A stretch of 49,522 nucleotides of DNA from Ichthyosporea sp. XGB-2017a. Lineage: Eukaryota; Opisthokonta; Ichthyosporea. Position 1 is the stretch's first letter, and each line of letters opens with the position of its first letter. Positions 41,526 through 49,522 of the stretch are shown piece by piece. The translations under genes and the position numbers were made by a program. The stretch is taken from positions 29,378 through 78,899 of the forward strand of contig PDIM01010345.1 in NCBI GenBank assembly GCA_002811675.1, read 5' to 3'. Below the pieces are notes generated by a model. It made no database searches and was not told the DNA's origin. It saw only the letters and a list, made by a program, of their open reading frames with translations.

Positions 41526-41834
41526 ATGGAGGAGGGAGAAGAGGGGGAACAGCAGCCAGATAGAGGAAATCTTCCACCCGGCAGAAGACGTACAGTCATA
41601 TCCGATATGGTTCCTATGGTTTCTCATCCTTCCTCAGTTCGGCCATCGCAAGGGGGTACCACAATGGATTCCAATAGCTTTGCGGGGATGGATCTATCAG
41701 TGTTAGAAGAGGAAGTGGCACGATTGGTGGTGGATGAGATTATTCTTGGTGCCATTGATGTTATTGTATCTGGGCTTTCTGCATCCCCGTTATCCAATGT
41801 GCACAACACAAAAAAACATGAAGGAGGCCAGTAG
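41526..41834 (+). CDS. Small acidic protein with A-kinase-anchor-like amphipathic helix
   Basis: The ATG at 41526 gives 102 residues; the frame is open further upstream to an acceptor-like TTTCAG ending at 41496, so an additional 5' exon is possible. The first 55 residues are Glu/Gly/Pro/Arg-rich and disordered (MEEGEEGEQQPDRG, PPGRRRT). Residues about 58-83 form a strongly amphipathic helix containing VVDEIILGAIDVI. Its hydrophobic spacing matches the PKA-RII-binding helix of AKAP7 (LVENAVLKAVQQY) almost position by position. A short polar tail follows. It may tether PKA regulatory subunits; this is inferred from the pattern alone. No homologue is recognised. Confidence 0.55.
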   Translation: MEEGEEGEQQPDRGNLPPGRRRTVISDMVPMVSHPSSVRPSQGGTTMDSNSFAGMDLSVLEEEVARLVVDEIILGAIDVIVSGLSASPLSNVHNTKKHEGGQ

Positions 41835-41956
41835 GACTGAATATCATTTGTTTTCTCCTTTCTTATCGCTCTTAGTTATTGTTTTGTTTTCTACTCTGTA
41901 ATAAGGCAGTGTTGTTCCTCCCTATGAGCAGCAATATTGTTGGTTCATTTATTTTT

Positions 41957-43442
41957 TTAATGAATATAGTATGCCCCCTCTCCATGGGATGTTCCGTAAA
42001 CGGGTGCGAGATTTTTGCGCTCATATGCGGGCTTAACGTGTTTCAAATCCTCAATGATTTTGCTATAAATATCCTTATGAGCTGCTGTTCCCCAAATCTT
42101 TACAAAACAAAAGACATTTTCAGTTAGTTAGAAATACTCAAGCAAGAAAAAGTATAGGGCTGGAGAAATTTAAATAATGAATACTTACGAAATCGGCATG
42201 GCCGTATGTTGGCAAGTAGATGTGCTCAATGTCACATGTCTTGGAATTGACGCATGGCTCGAGGGCTTTCACTAAGGAAGATACGTCTTTGGGATCGGCC
42301 AACTTGTCAATACCACCGGAGAACAACATCGTGGGGATTCTTAGGTTAGTCATGTTGTACTTATGAGGGCTGGGGCGTCCGTATTTCTTCTGGTTCACAC
42401 GCGAGTGCAGAAAGTCGTATTGTGCGAATTGTCCTGGTTGACCTTTAAACTCGGTGGACTGAGCAAAGTGTTCAATGTTCTGAATTGATGTTCCGGAGGG
42501 ATACTTAGTCATATACATGAGAACTCGTGTACGGTTAAAGTGCGAACCCCCGACAGCCCCTAAAACGCCCGCAACAACATTTACACACGCACCATGAGCC
42601 CCGGGAAGACCACAAAGGACCTCGGTGGCTTTGTTATCTAAGGAGGACCTAGGCAACAAAGGGTTAAGGAATTTGCCAAGCACTTTAGTGAGTGCAAAGG
42701 TGCCCATTGGAGTATCCGCCGCATTGGCAATTTGTCTCAGAAAAGGAATGTCAGCGTGAGTGGTCAACATGACGGGAGCAAGGGCGTAAAATTTGTCGAT
42801 TTTCATAACCAATTCAGGTTTGTAATAAGAGAAAAGGGCGAATCCTTGACTCGTTCCCTGAGAATGGCCGATATAGGCGCGAATGCTTTTGGCATGGGTT
42901 TCTTTGAGAACAAACTCAACCACTGCTGGGATTTCATAGCGTGCTGATTCATCCCATGAAAAGGCCCAATAGCGAGGATCAGTGTTACTGAAACGCTTGT
43001 GCTTGGTAGAGTAAGTATTTCCCCTGTCGTTGGTCATAAATACATCGTAACATGCATCAGCCATGATGTATGAAAGGGACTGGTGTGGCAAATCAAACTG
43101 CCACGTATCAGAACTATCAACGAGTCCGTGTGCAAGAATAACGGGCTTTCTGTTTGGGCAGTGGGTTTTTGATTTCATTCTAACTATCGTCAGAATATAT
43201 TCATCCTCTGTGGTGACCTCATGTGTGGTCCACTCGTACCCGTACTTTTTAGCCAGTTGCTGAGCATTCAATTTGGCATCAGGAATAAACATATCATGAT
43301 TCTTCTGGGCTGCCTTAAAGTCTTTTATGAGCTGAGCAGGCTCCCAAGTATCGTATTCAGGATAGCTGTGTGCATTGGCCTGGAGTGTACCAGCCAGAAC
43401 CAAAACAAACAAAACACAGGCAAATAAGTTTAATCTCGACAT
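41957..43442 (-). CDS. Secreted acid lipase, LIPA/gastric-lipase family (paralogue 2)
   Basis: Two exons, 42189-43442 and 41957-42097 (91-bp intron, donor GTAAGT), encode 464 residues. I chose the ATG at 43442 (MSRLNLFACVLFVLVLAGT) because it begins a good signal peptide; an in-frame ATG seven codons upstream (43463) is also possible. Catalytic elements: AHGLVDSS, nucleophile S194 in GHSQGT, acid in GGIDKLADP, and His in YGHADF with IWGTAA after the junction. The single intron sits beside the same Phe codon as the last intron of lipase 1, but one nucleotide over. The second exon was found from this join; reading through instead gives a non-lipase tail. Confidence 0.94.
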
Positions 43443-44026
43443 GACTTTTAGTGGACTTAGCATAAACTGATTTTATAAATGATAGTGTACCACATAGTTA
43501 ACGCCTCTATTTATATCCTCTATCAATTCATTCATCCCCCGTCTCAAACGCCTCCATTTAAAAAAAGAAGCAACTGTACCAGAATCAAGTGTGCGAACAA
43601 AGAGGGGAGTTGGATATGAAGCAATATCTGGTCATAATTAGGCACCAGGAAGTACATGCATTAGTACATAAGCTAATTTGCTGTGTGTGTTACGGTGTAA
43701 TGCACAGCTTATCATTACACGGACGCGGAATCTCAATGCCGTAATTAGCAGTGCCACAGGCCCACATTTCCATCACGTTCTTGCCCCCGACCCTTCCCCT
43801 CGTGCCTGTCCCTAATTTTAAATTCGCAAGTGAGCGGAAAAAGAATTTTCTTTATAGGTGTCTAATTCATGTCTCAAAACCGGTGAGTGAACCATTTGAT
43901 GTTGCTGTGGTCAGTCTGTTCTGGTACCATCCCTTGCACACGGTTCAGCTTATGCCTAAGCTCAAGTATTCAAAACAAAATGGCCCCAAACTACTTTGAT
44001 TTCGTATACTCTTTTCTTTATTTTAT
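43443..44026. other. Promoter of lipase 2 and 3' flank of the secreted protein gene
   Basis: TATA box of lipase 2 at 43508-43515 (minus strand); imperfect inverted arrangement of GTGTGTTACGG near 43686. No gene seen. Confidence 0.5.
43508..43515 (-). promoter_or_regulatory. TATA box of lipase 2
   Basis: Minus strand reads TATAAATA in GGATATAAATAGAGG, 66 bp before the chosen ATG. Confidence 0.7.
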
Positions 44027-44962
44027 TCACATTTCAGGAAGAATTCCTTTTTGAATGAAGTCTTTCATCAGGCCCTCTTTACCTCGGACAATGCCATACG
44101 CCCCTCCGACTTGATACATTTGCCAATCAAACATGCCACATCCTCCATTCCGGCGACAGGCAGGATACACTTCCTGGCAGCGGGTCTGAGTGCGAAGCAG
44201 CTGATTGTAGCTGATAGGAGCACAATAGGAAATATATTCAGGTGCACCAGTCACATTCTTCCACTTGGCAATTACATTTCGGACATTAGCATTAGTGTCT
44301 GGATGGGACTCAACAGGGAGGAAATGGAAATCAGCAAATTTCATGCGGCGATAAGACATCTTAATCTTGAATCCCTCGGGCTCGGTGTTATTGGTAAACT
44401 GACCAAACGAAAAGGCGGCATGGGTGAGCATTGAGCCGAATTTCAAGTGAGGAAACCTCATTCCTCGGGGCATATTAGCACACACATCCAAATGGCCGCA
44501 GTCATGTTGCACACCACCTGCTTGCTTGTATTGCGATCCACACCAATGAAAGGGGGCGCCGAGAGTTTGTCCATCCGCCAACACAGGACGGAACTGTGTA
44601 ATGGTTGTGGACGCATTCCGTTTGGTGTTAAAGCAGTCATAGGTGTTTCCATCAGCCATGGCCTCAAGGGCAATCAAGTCCACTCTTAGGGTAGAGCCAT
44701 CTGCAAACTCAACAACGTACTTCTCATCGGCTTGTTTTGGGCAGTTGGTGCTCTTGCCACCTCTACATGTGGCCATTGGGTCCATGCTTGTCATGATAGA
44801 TCTGGTATTGTTTCTGGTCAAATAGGTTCTGTAAAAGTCGTTAATATATTGAATATCATCAGTGAGGGCGTCGCCACCAGCAGTCACCAGCCCACCGAAA
44901 ATTAGACAGGTGAACCCAGCCAGGCACAGTGCAACTGTAGTCTTGCTTGAAAATGATCGCAT
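44027..44962 (-). CDS. Secreted cysteine-rich protein of unknown family
   Basis: A single-exon 311-residue protein with a signal peptide (MRSFSSKTTVALCLAGFTCL, cleavage likely near VTAGG). The mature part has about a dozen cysteines, clustered in CRGGKSTNC, HDCGHLDVC and CRRNGGC, and several N-glycosylation sequons (NNTR, NAST, NNTE, NVTG). No TM segment follows the signal. I do not recognise any enzyme motif or named domain. It sits among three secreted lipases and may be co-expressed with them in digestive or secretory cells; only its position supports that. Only a weak AT-rich TATA candidate lies upstream. Confidence 0.85.
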   Translation of the reverse strand: MRSFSSKTTVALCLAGFTCLIFGGLVTAGGDALTDDIQYINDFYRTYLTRNNTRSIMTSMDPMATCRGGKSTNCPKQADEKYVVEFADGSTLRVDLIALEAMADGNTYDCFNTKRNASTTITQFRPVLADGQTLGAPFHWCGSQYKQAGGVQHDCGHLDVCANMPRGMRFPHLKFGSMLTHAAFSFGQFTNNTEPEGFKIKMSYRRMKFADFHFLPVESHPDTNANVRNVIAKWKNVTGAPEYISYCAPISYNQLLRTQTRCQEVYPACRRNGGCGMFDWQMYQVGGAYGIVRGKEGLMKDFIQKGILPEM

Positions 44963-46102
44963 TATGATTTTATGGGTTGAATTACAATTCGGCAGATTTG
45001 CTTATTTAGATTTGCAGTATTTGTATTTAGGAAAAACAGCAAACATAAGAACTCATGCAAAGCCCGCATGCTCTTAAGAATGGTCACGATATGTTGGTCA
45101 GGAGTCATGTGAAACATTTTCACTACACTCTGTGAAAGCAGCCAAGAATGCTGTTGCTAAATGACAAGGTAATTCCCCAACTCTCAGATGCCAATATAAC
45201 ATAAACTTCATATTTGGTGAAATGTGTTGATATCATACCTTTTTTATTCTCCTAAAGGACCCCGGAACCTGACTTGAGACCACCATGTGTAGTTTCGGAC
45301 TTTCGGTTTTGTGCAAAACAGAATATTCGCTCCTCGATTCGCCGAAGTATAATGTAATTTGTACATGCAATAACTGCATGATGATCACTCTAGAGTGCAG
45401 GTGAGTGGAGCATGGAGTGGGCCAAACTACTCATATAATTATATCAAAGTTTTCCCGTCGGCCAAGCACTATGTAGTACTTGCGTACAGCGGTCAACGAC
45501 ATATTCGACACTCGAGTACTGCTGGAAATTACCTGTCATTTGAACTGATTATAAATTATTACAACCAGATTACAGTACAGCTTACGTTACAGGCAGGACA
45601 CCACCATGCATGGCTCATGCTCTGCCAGTTTTATGTGCAGTCGAATACAAAAGAACGATGGAGTACCAATTTGTGTTGTAATGTCCATCCATAGCTCACA
45701 AATAAGGGGAAATAGGGCAAAAACGTGAGAGGGAGTGAACCAAAAGAGGGAATCAAGGACCTGCTAATAAAAAAGAAACAATAATTAATAATTACATGTA
45801 AATGAAAAATGATCCAGACGACGACTGCAATAATTCAGCAGCTGGTTATTTATCGCTCACTGCTTTTTAAGTTTGCACAACCCACTTAAAAAAACACCGA
45901 TAATTAATGCATGTCCAGCTTCTTCCATTGGAGGCGTGCCATCTAGAGCTACCTGCAGAGTCCAATATCGACGTCGGCTAATTTCCTGGCCCTCCGAGAG
46001 TGCTCGAAGAGCATATAAAAGGCTTCCTCATATTGTCTGTTTCGTTGACTGGATTAAATAATCATTCCGAGTTTCTAAGATTCATAAAGAAAGAGAGAAA
46101 AT
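44963..46102. other. Intergenic region upstream of lipase 3
   Basis: About 1.1 kb with no convincing coding exon. Notable only for the TATA box of lipase 3 and a TGCATGATGATCA-type palindromic stretch near 45374. Confidence 0.5.
46014..46020 (+). promoter_or_regulatory. TATA box of lipase 3
   Basis: TATAAAA in GCATATAAAAGGC, 89 bp before the ATG; a TSS about 30 bp downstream gives a short 5' UTR. Confidence 0.75.
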
Positions 46103-47485
46103 ATGAGTAAATCAATCTTGTTTCTTGGTGTTTTTGTTGCAGCTGCGGTCTGCATGACAGTCGCTGCTGAGCCGTTTACTTACACTAAATGGGAGCCTGA
46201 GAAGTTTGTTGCAGACTTTAGAGCTCATAGGCATTTCATTCCTGAGTCGTACATGGATATCTTTCAGTTGACCAAGTTCCACGGCTACCAGTTGGATTCC
46301 TATGAAGTAATCACCAAAGATGGGTTTAAACTCAAGGCTTTTAACATGCCCAACGGTAGAACAAAGTGCCCCCAAGGGAAGAAAGAGGCCATTCTCCTTG
46401 GACACGGACTCCTTGATGCTGCTGATACATGGCTTCAGGATCAGCCACACCAAAGTCTTGGATACATTCTTGCTGATGCGTGTTACGATGTGTGGTTTAC
46501 CAACAACAGAGGAAACTTCCACTCTCAGGGTCACAAGTGGCTCAAGAAAAGCGACCCCAGGTACTATCAACACAGCTTTGACGAATACGGAAGATACGAC
46601 ATGCCTACTGTCGTTGACTTTATCTTGAAAAAGAGAGATTTGAAGGCACTTAAGGGATATGTAGGCCACAGTCAGGGATGTACCCAAACATTAATTGCTC
46701 AGGGATACTGGCGACCTGATATGGCGAGAAAGATCAATCAAATGTTCCATCTTGCACCCGCCATCATTACTAACAATTTGAGAATTCCTTTCATTCATCA
46801 AATTGCAAACGCTGCCGATTCTCCCCTTGGTCAATTCGCTTTGACTCATGGACCCCTCCAGAAACTACTGAATCCTTTTCTTCCTCGTGGACTTACTGTT
46901 AATCACAACAAGATGGTTGATGCAATCTGTGACAATGTGATTGGAAAGAACGCATGCAAAGATGTCATTGTTCCAGTACTGTATGTCTTTGGTGGACAAC
47001 ATTTTAACGGTTCCAACATCATGTCCTACATGAACCACTTTCCATCTGGAACTACGGCGCAAAATATGCTTCACTTTGCCCAAATGACAACCAAAGATAT
47101 GCAACCAGGGAAATTTGCCCAATTTGACTATGGTACTCCTGAATTGAACCAAAAACACTGGGGACACCCAAAAGTGAAAGAGTACAATGCCGCCAATCTC
47201 CGTATCCCAACCACAGTTTACCACGGTTCCACAGACACTTTGGCTGCCGAGGAAGACATTGCCCTTTACAAGAAAATGGTTGAACCTTGTGTGAAAGCCA
47301 AGACTTGCGATATTACCTTTCACGACCGCAAAGGTTTCGGACATTTAGATTTCGTGTGGGGAACTGCTGCTGCGCCCTCTGTCTACTCTGATATCGTCAA
47401 GAGGCTCAAAGAGACCAAGATGACCGTTGAAAAAAGACACATTGCCCCCATTGATGGTACTATCGAAGGAAAATACTCTTTCTAA
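46103..47485 (+). CDS. Secreted acid lipase, LIPA/gastric-lipase family (paralogue 3, intronless)
   Basis: A 460-residue protein in a single exon. A signal peptide (MSKSILFLGVFVAAAVCMTVA) precedes the lipase fold. Catalytic elements are LGHGLLDAA, nucleophile S190 in GHSQGC, acid in GSTDTLAAE, and His in FGHLDFVWGTAA, all intact, so the enzyme should be active. Where paralogues 1 and 2 carry introns this gene reads straight through. An AATAAA (47501-47506) is followed after 14 bases by long A-runs, as in a reverse-transcribed mRNA. However, it has its own well-placed TATA box. Confidence 0.95.
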   Translation: MSKSILFLGVFVAAAVCMTVAAEPFTYTKWEPEKFVADFRAHRHFIPESYMDIFQLTKFHGYQLDSYEVITKDGFKLKAFNMPNGRTKCPQGKKEAILLGHGLLDAADTWLQDQPHQSLGYILADACYDVWFTNNRGNFHSQGHKWLKKSDPRYYQHSFDEYGRYDMPTVVDFILKKRDLKALKGYVGHSQGCTQTLIAQGYWRPDMARKINQMFHLAPAIITNNLRIPFIHQIANAADSPLGQFALTHGPLQKLLNPFLPRGLTVNHNKMVDAICDNVIGKNACKDVIVPVLYVFGGQHFNGSNIMSYMNHFPSGTTAQNMLHFAQMTTKDMQPGKFAQFDYGTPELNQKHWGHPKVKEYNAANLRIPTTVYHGSTDTLAAEEDIALYKKMVEPCVKAKTCDITFHDRKGFGHLDFVWGTAAAPSVYSDIVKRLKETKMTVEKRHIAPIDGTIEGKYSF

Positions 47486-47500
47486 AACAAAAAAAAAGTA

Positions 47501-47506
47501 AATAAA
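47501..47506 (+). terminator. Poly(A) signal of lipase 3
   Basis: AATAAA 16 bases after the stop codon, followed by A-tracts from 47521. Confidence 0.75.
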
Positions 47507-47520
47507 TTGATAACTACAAC

Positions 47521-47551
<31 letters not shown>

Positions 47552-47581
47552 ACAAAAAAAAAAAAAAAAAAAAAAAAAAAA
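47521..47581 (+). repeat. Poly(A) tract, two A-runs
   Basis: 26 As, a TATAAAC interruption, then 28 As. Position relative to the AATAAA suits a retrocopied poly(A) tail; simple microsatellite growth is the alternative. Confidence 0.8.
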
Positions 47582-47802
47582 TCGCAGACACAAGAGGGGG
47601 GCGGGCTCGTGCGGTGAAAATCTGACACAACTGTGCCAATTTTGAGTCAATATTTGGCGTGTCATGGTTGTTTTACTTAGAGTAGAAGGGTAGTGATAGT
47701 ACTGCATTGTAATAGTGTAGTGGATTATGGCATTGAAGTGTTGAGGTGTGCGATTGTTGAATTGAGAAGTTGAGGATTAAGTGAATATAGCATTGAAGGA
47801 TT

Positions 47803-49182
47803 ATGAGTAGTGGTGGGCGAAGAGTTTTGATTGGTGAGTTTTTTTGGAGGAGTTGTGGTATTGCGTGTGTGCTACATAGTGTGCTAAATAGTTTATAATG
47901 TGGTGTAGGTGGAGGAAGCGGATTCCTTGGTAAGGAGATATCGAAAGTGTTGCAGAGAAATGGGAGTGAGGTGATCCTTGCCAGTAGGGAAGGAAATCAA
48001 CAGGGACGGATTTCTTGGGTAAGCAGCTGAGAAACTTGTTACTGTCAGTTTTTTATGCTTCACGATTTGTATTAACATTTTTACTACAATGCGCTTTTAT
48101 CTAGGACGAAATAACTAGATCTGGACTTCCGAAAGACTGCCACGCTGTACTAAATGTTGCTGGAGCGGAAGTTATGAATCCACTGAAGCGGTAAGATTAC
48201 GAAAAATATTTAGCCAGGAACTAGTTACAATGTTTACTAATTCATACGCATAGATGGACAAAGTCGTTTGAGAAAGAAATTGTAGATAGTCGTGTAGGCA
48301 CTACCAAAATATTAGCAAGGGCTATAAAAGCCTTGGGCGAAAAGCATAAACCTAAGGTCTTTGTGACATCTGCTGGAGTCTGTAAGTAAACTGAAGTCCA
48401 CTGTTCCGATTATGAATTTCATCCTTAACATTATTTGGAATTTGTTTGCAAGCTGGTTACCCTATGGATGGAAAAACATATGACGAAGAACACAAGTTAA
48501 GTGGGTGTGGTTCCTTCATGAATAATCTGTGTAAAGAATGGGAAGAGGCTGCTAAAGAAGCAGGCTGCCGAACAGTGAACGTTCGAGTGGGGCTTGTACT
48601 TGGCAATAGCGGGGGTGCTTTGAAGCAAATGATGATTCCTTTTAAATTTGGTTTGGGTTCAGTGTTAGGAGATGGAACACAGCCATTTCCTTGGATTCAT
48701 ATTGATGATTTGACAGGTACGCTTCTTAAATTATTCATTGTGTATAGCTCTCCTGAAACGGGACACTTATTGACCAGGTTGTTGTTTTATTTATCTATAG
48801 GTATATTTGTTCACTCAATAGAAAATGATAGTGTGCATGGGCCTATTAATGCGGTTGCTCCATCATTAGATACAAACTATGACTTCACGAAGGCGCTTGG
48901 TAAGAATTTACACCGGCCCACGATTTTGCCTTTTCCGTCGTTTGCGGTAAAAGCCGTGTATGGGGAGGAACGGAGTGAGCTACTTCTTGTTGGAGCAAAG
49001 GTAAGCCAAGTATTGTACCAAAAGAAGGCGTACGTTAGTCCGAAACTAATCGAACTTGTGGATAACCTTTTTTCAACCAAATACAAATACCTACTAAGAT
49101 CAAGCCACAGAAGGCGTTAGAAACGGGCTACAAGTTTAAATACCCCGACTTGCAAACAGCGTTGAAGCAGCTCTGTAACTAG
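47803..49182 (+). CDS. SDR39U1: Epimerase family protein SDR39U1
   Basis: Seven exons, 47803-47833, 47909-48018, 48105-48190, 48254-48381, 48453-48716, 48801-49000 and 49099-49182, join in consistent phases (1, 0, 2, 1, 1, 0) to 300 residues (human 293). The short first exon MSSGGRRVLI joins to GGGSGFLG, forming the Rossmann dinucleotide motif. Later landmarks: LNVAGAEV, VFVTSAGVSGYP, RVGLVLGNSGGAL, PFPWIHIDDL, INAVAPS and the C-terminal LETGYKFKYPDL. It belongs to the atypical extended SDR family (bacterial YfcH/SulA group) with NADP(H) binding; the physiological substrate is unknown. Introns are 63-98 bp. This is the most intron-rich gene of the window. Confidence 0.93.
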
Positions 49183-49522
49183 AGAAGCTTGCATATAGAC
49201 TGTGTATATTCAATGGGCGTGTACTTACGAAGCGAAACCGGATATAAGTTTAGCATGTGACAATGGCAGCCAATTATTGGTCATGTCATTGTGAATCATT
49301 AAGCACGTGACGGTCACATTACATCGAGCTCCCGGTGAGTATCCTTTTCGCCCAGCTTGAATTGAACTGGGAAGCTCATGAGTAGTTCATATTGCAAAAG
49401 CCAAAAATAACTAAAACACTTCTTGGCACATTACCGTAAAAGGAAATTTTAGGCTTTTTTTTAAGTGTTTTTTTTTTTGTTTTTATTTATAAAATTATAT
49501 CTTATTGTTATTTTCTTTGTTT
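49183..49522. other. 3' flank of SDR39U1
   Basis: Contains CACGTG and the inverted repeat GTGACGGTCAC at about 49305-49316, then T-rich sequence to the window end. These could be promoter elements of a gene beyond the window; no coding exon is seen. Confidence 0.4.

Noticed and set aside
45395..45694. 99-codon plus-strand frame upstream of lipase 3
   Set aside because: No homology, atypical composition, no plausible splice context; treated as chance.
1..49522. CRISPR arrays, bacterial operons, tRNA or rRNA genes, viral or transposase genes
   Set aside because: No regularly spaced repeats, Shine-Dalgarno-linked gene strings, tRNA B-box plus cloverleaf, or integrase, transposase or capsid-like reading frames were seen on either strand.

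Overview
The window is eukaryotic nuclear DNA from an AT-rich, very compact genome. Protein genes on both strands have GT..AG introns of about 60-110 bp, AATAAA poly(A) signals and short intergenic gaps. The gene set (tubby-like protein, CaMKK-type kinase, GRWD1, NOC2L, kynureninase, NDUFAF7, acid sphingomyelinase, LIPA-type lipases) together with motile-cilium genes (DRC1 and a Tctex1-type dynein light chain) points to a ciliated holozoan, most likely an early-branching animal such as a sponge. That assignment is inference: no species-diagnostic marker is present. Several long genes have no intron (DRC1, NOC2L, the 1121-aa membrane protein, tubby), while SDR39U1 keeps seven exons.

Layout. 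1-590: a GC-rich 42-bp minisatellite, perhaps the last exon of a minus-strand gene, then a long T-tract. 0.59-9.2 kb, plus strand: a secreted GH2 glycosidase with an inserted PAN/apple-like module, an oxysterol-binding-protein-related protein and DRC1. 9.2-18.9 kb: an unassigned five-TM protein (minus), a CaMKK-like kinase (plus), kynureninase (minus) and GRWD1 (minus). 19.4-29.6 kb: SFT2-like protein, tubby-like protein and a 3-hydroxyisobutyrate-dehydrogenase-like enzyme (plus), a Golgi/lysosomal-type apyrase (minus), a 2H phosphoesterase (plus) and acid sphingomyelinase (minus). 29.6-32.1 kb is gene-poor, with small tandem duplications. 32.1-38.3 kb: Tctex1-type light chain, an 859-bp assembly gap, NDUFAF7 (minus) and NOC2L (plus). 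38.3-47.6 kb is a secretory block: three paralogous acid lipases, one unrecognised secreted cysteine-rich protein and a small acidic protein with a PKA-anchor-like helix. 47.8-49.2 kb: SDR39U1.

How the genes relate. Most neighbours are unrelated housekeeping genes packed tail-to-tail or head-to-head; convergent pairs have interleaved or nearly abutting poly(A) signals. DRC1, the Tctex1 light chain and probably tubby serve cilia. NOC2L and GRWD1 serve ribosome biogenesis. NDUFAF7 and probably the HIBADH-like enzyme act in mitochondria. The acid lipases, sphingomyelinase and GH2 enzyme form an endolysosomal or extracellular digestive set; the lipases and sphingomyelinase carry clear TATA boxes. 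Nothing looks like a defence system, a CRISPR array or an intact transposon. The most unusual items are the GH2-PAN fusion, the possible PKA-anchoring microprotein, the intronless lipase followed by a poly(A)-like tract, and two proteins I cannot assign. Exon joins were read by eye from splice consensus, reading phase and family similarity; no alignment or transcript data were available.
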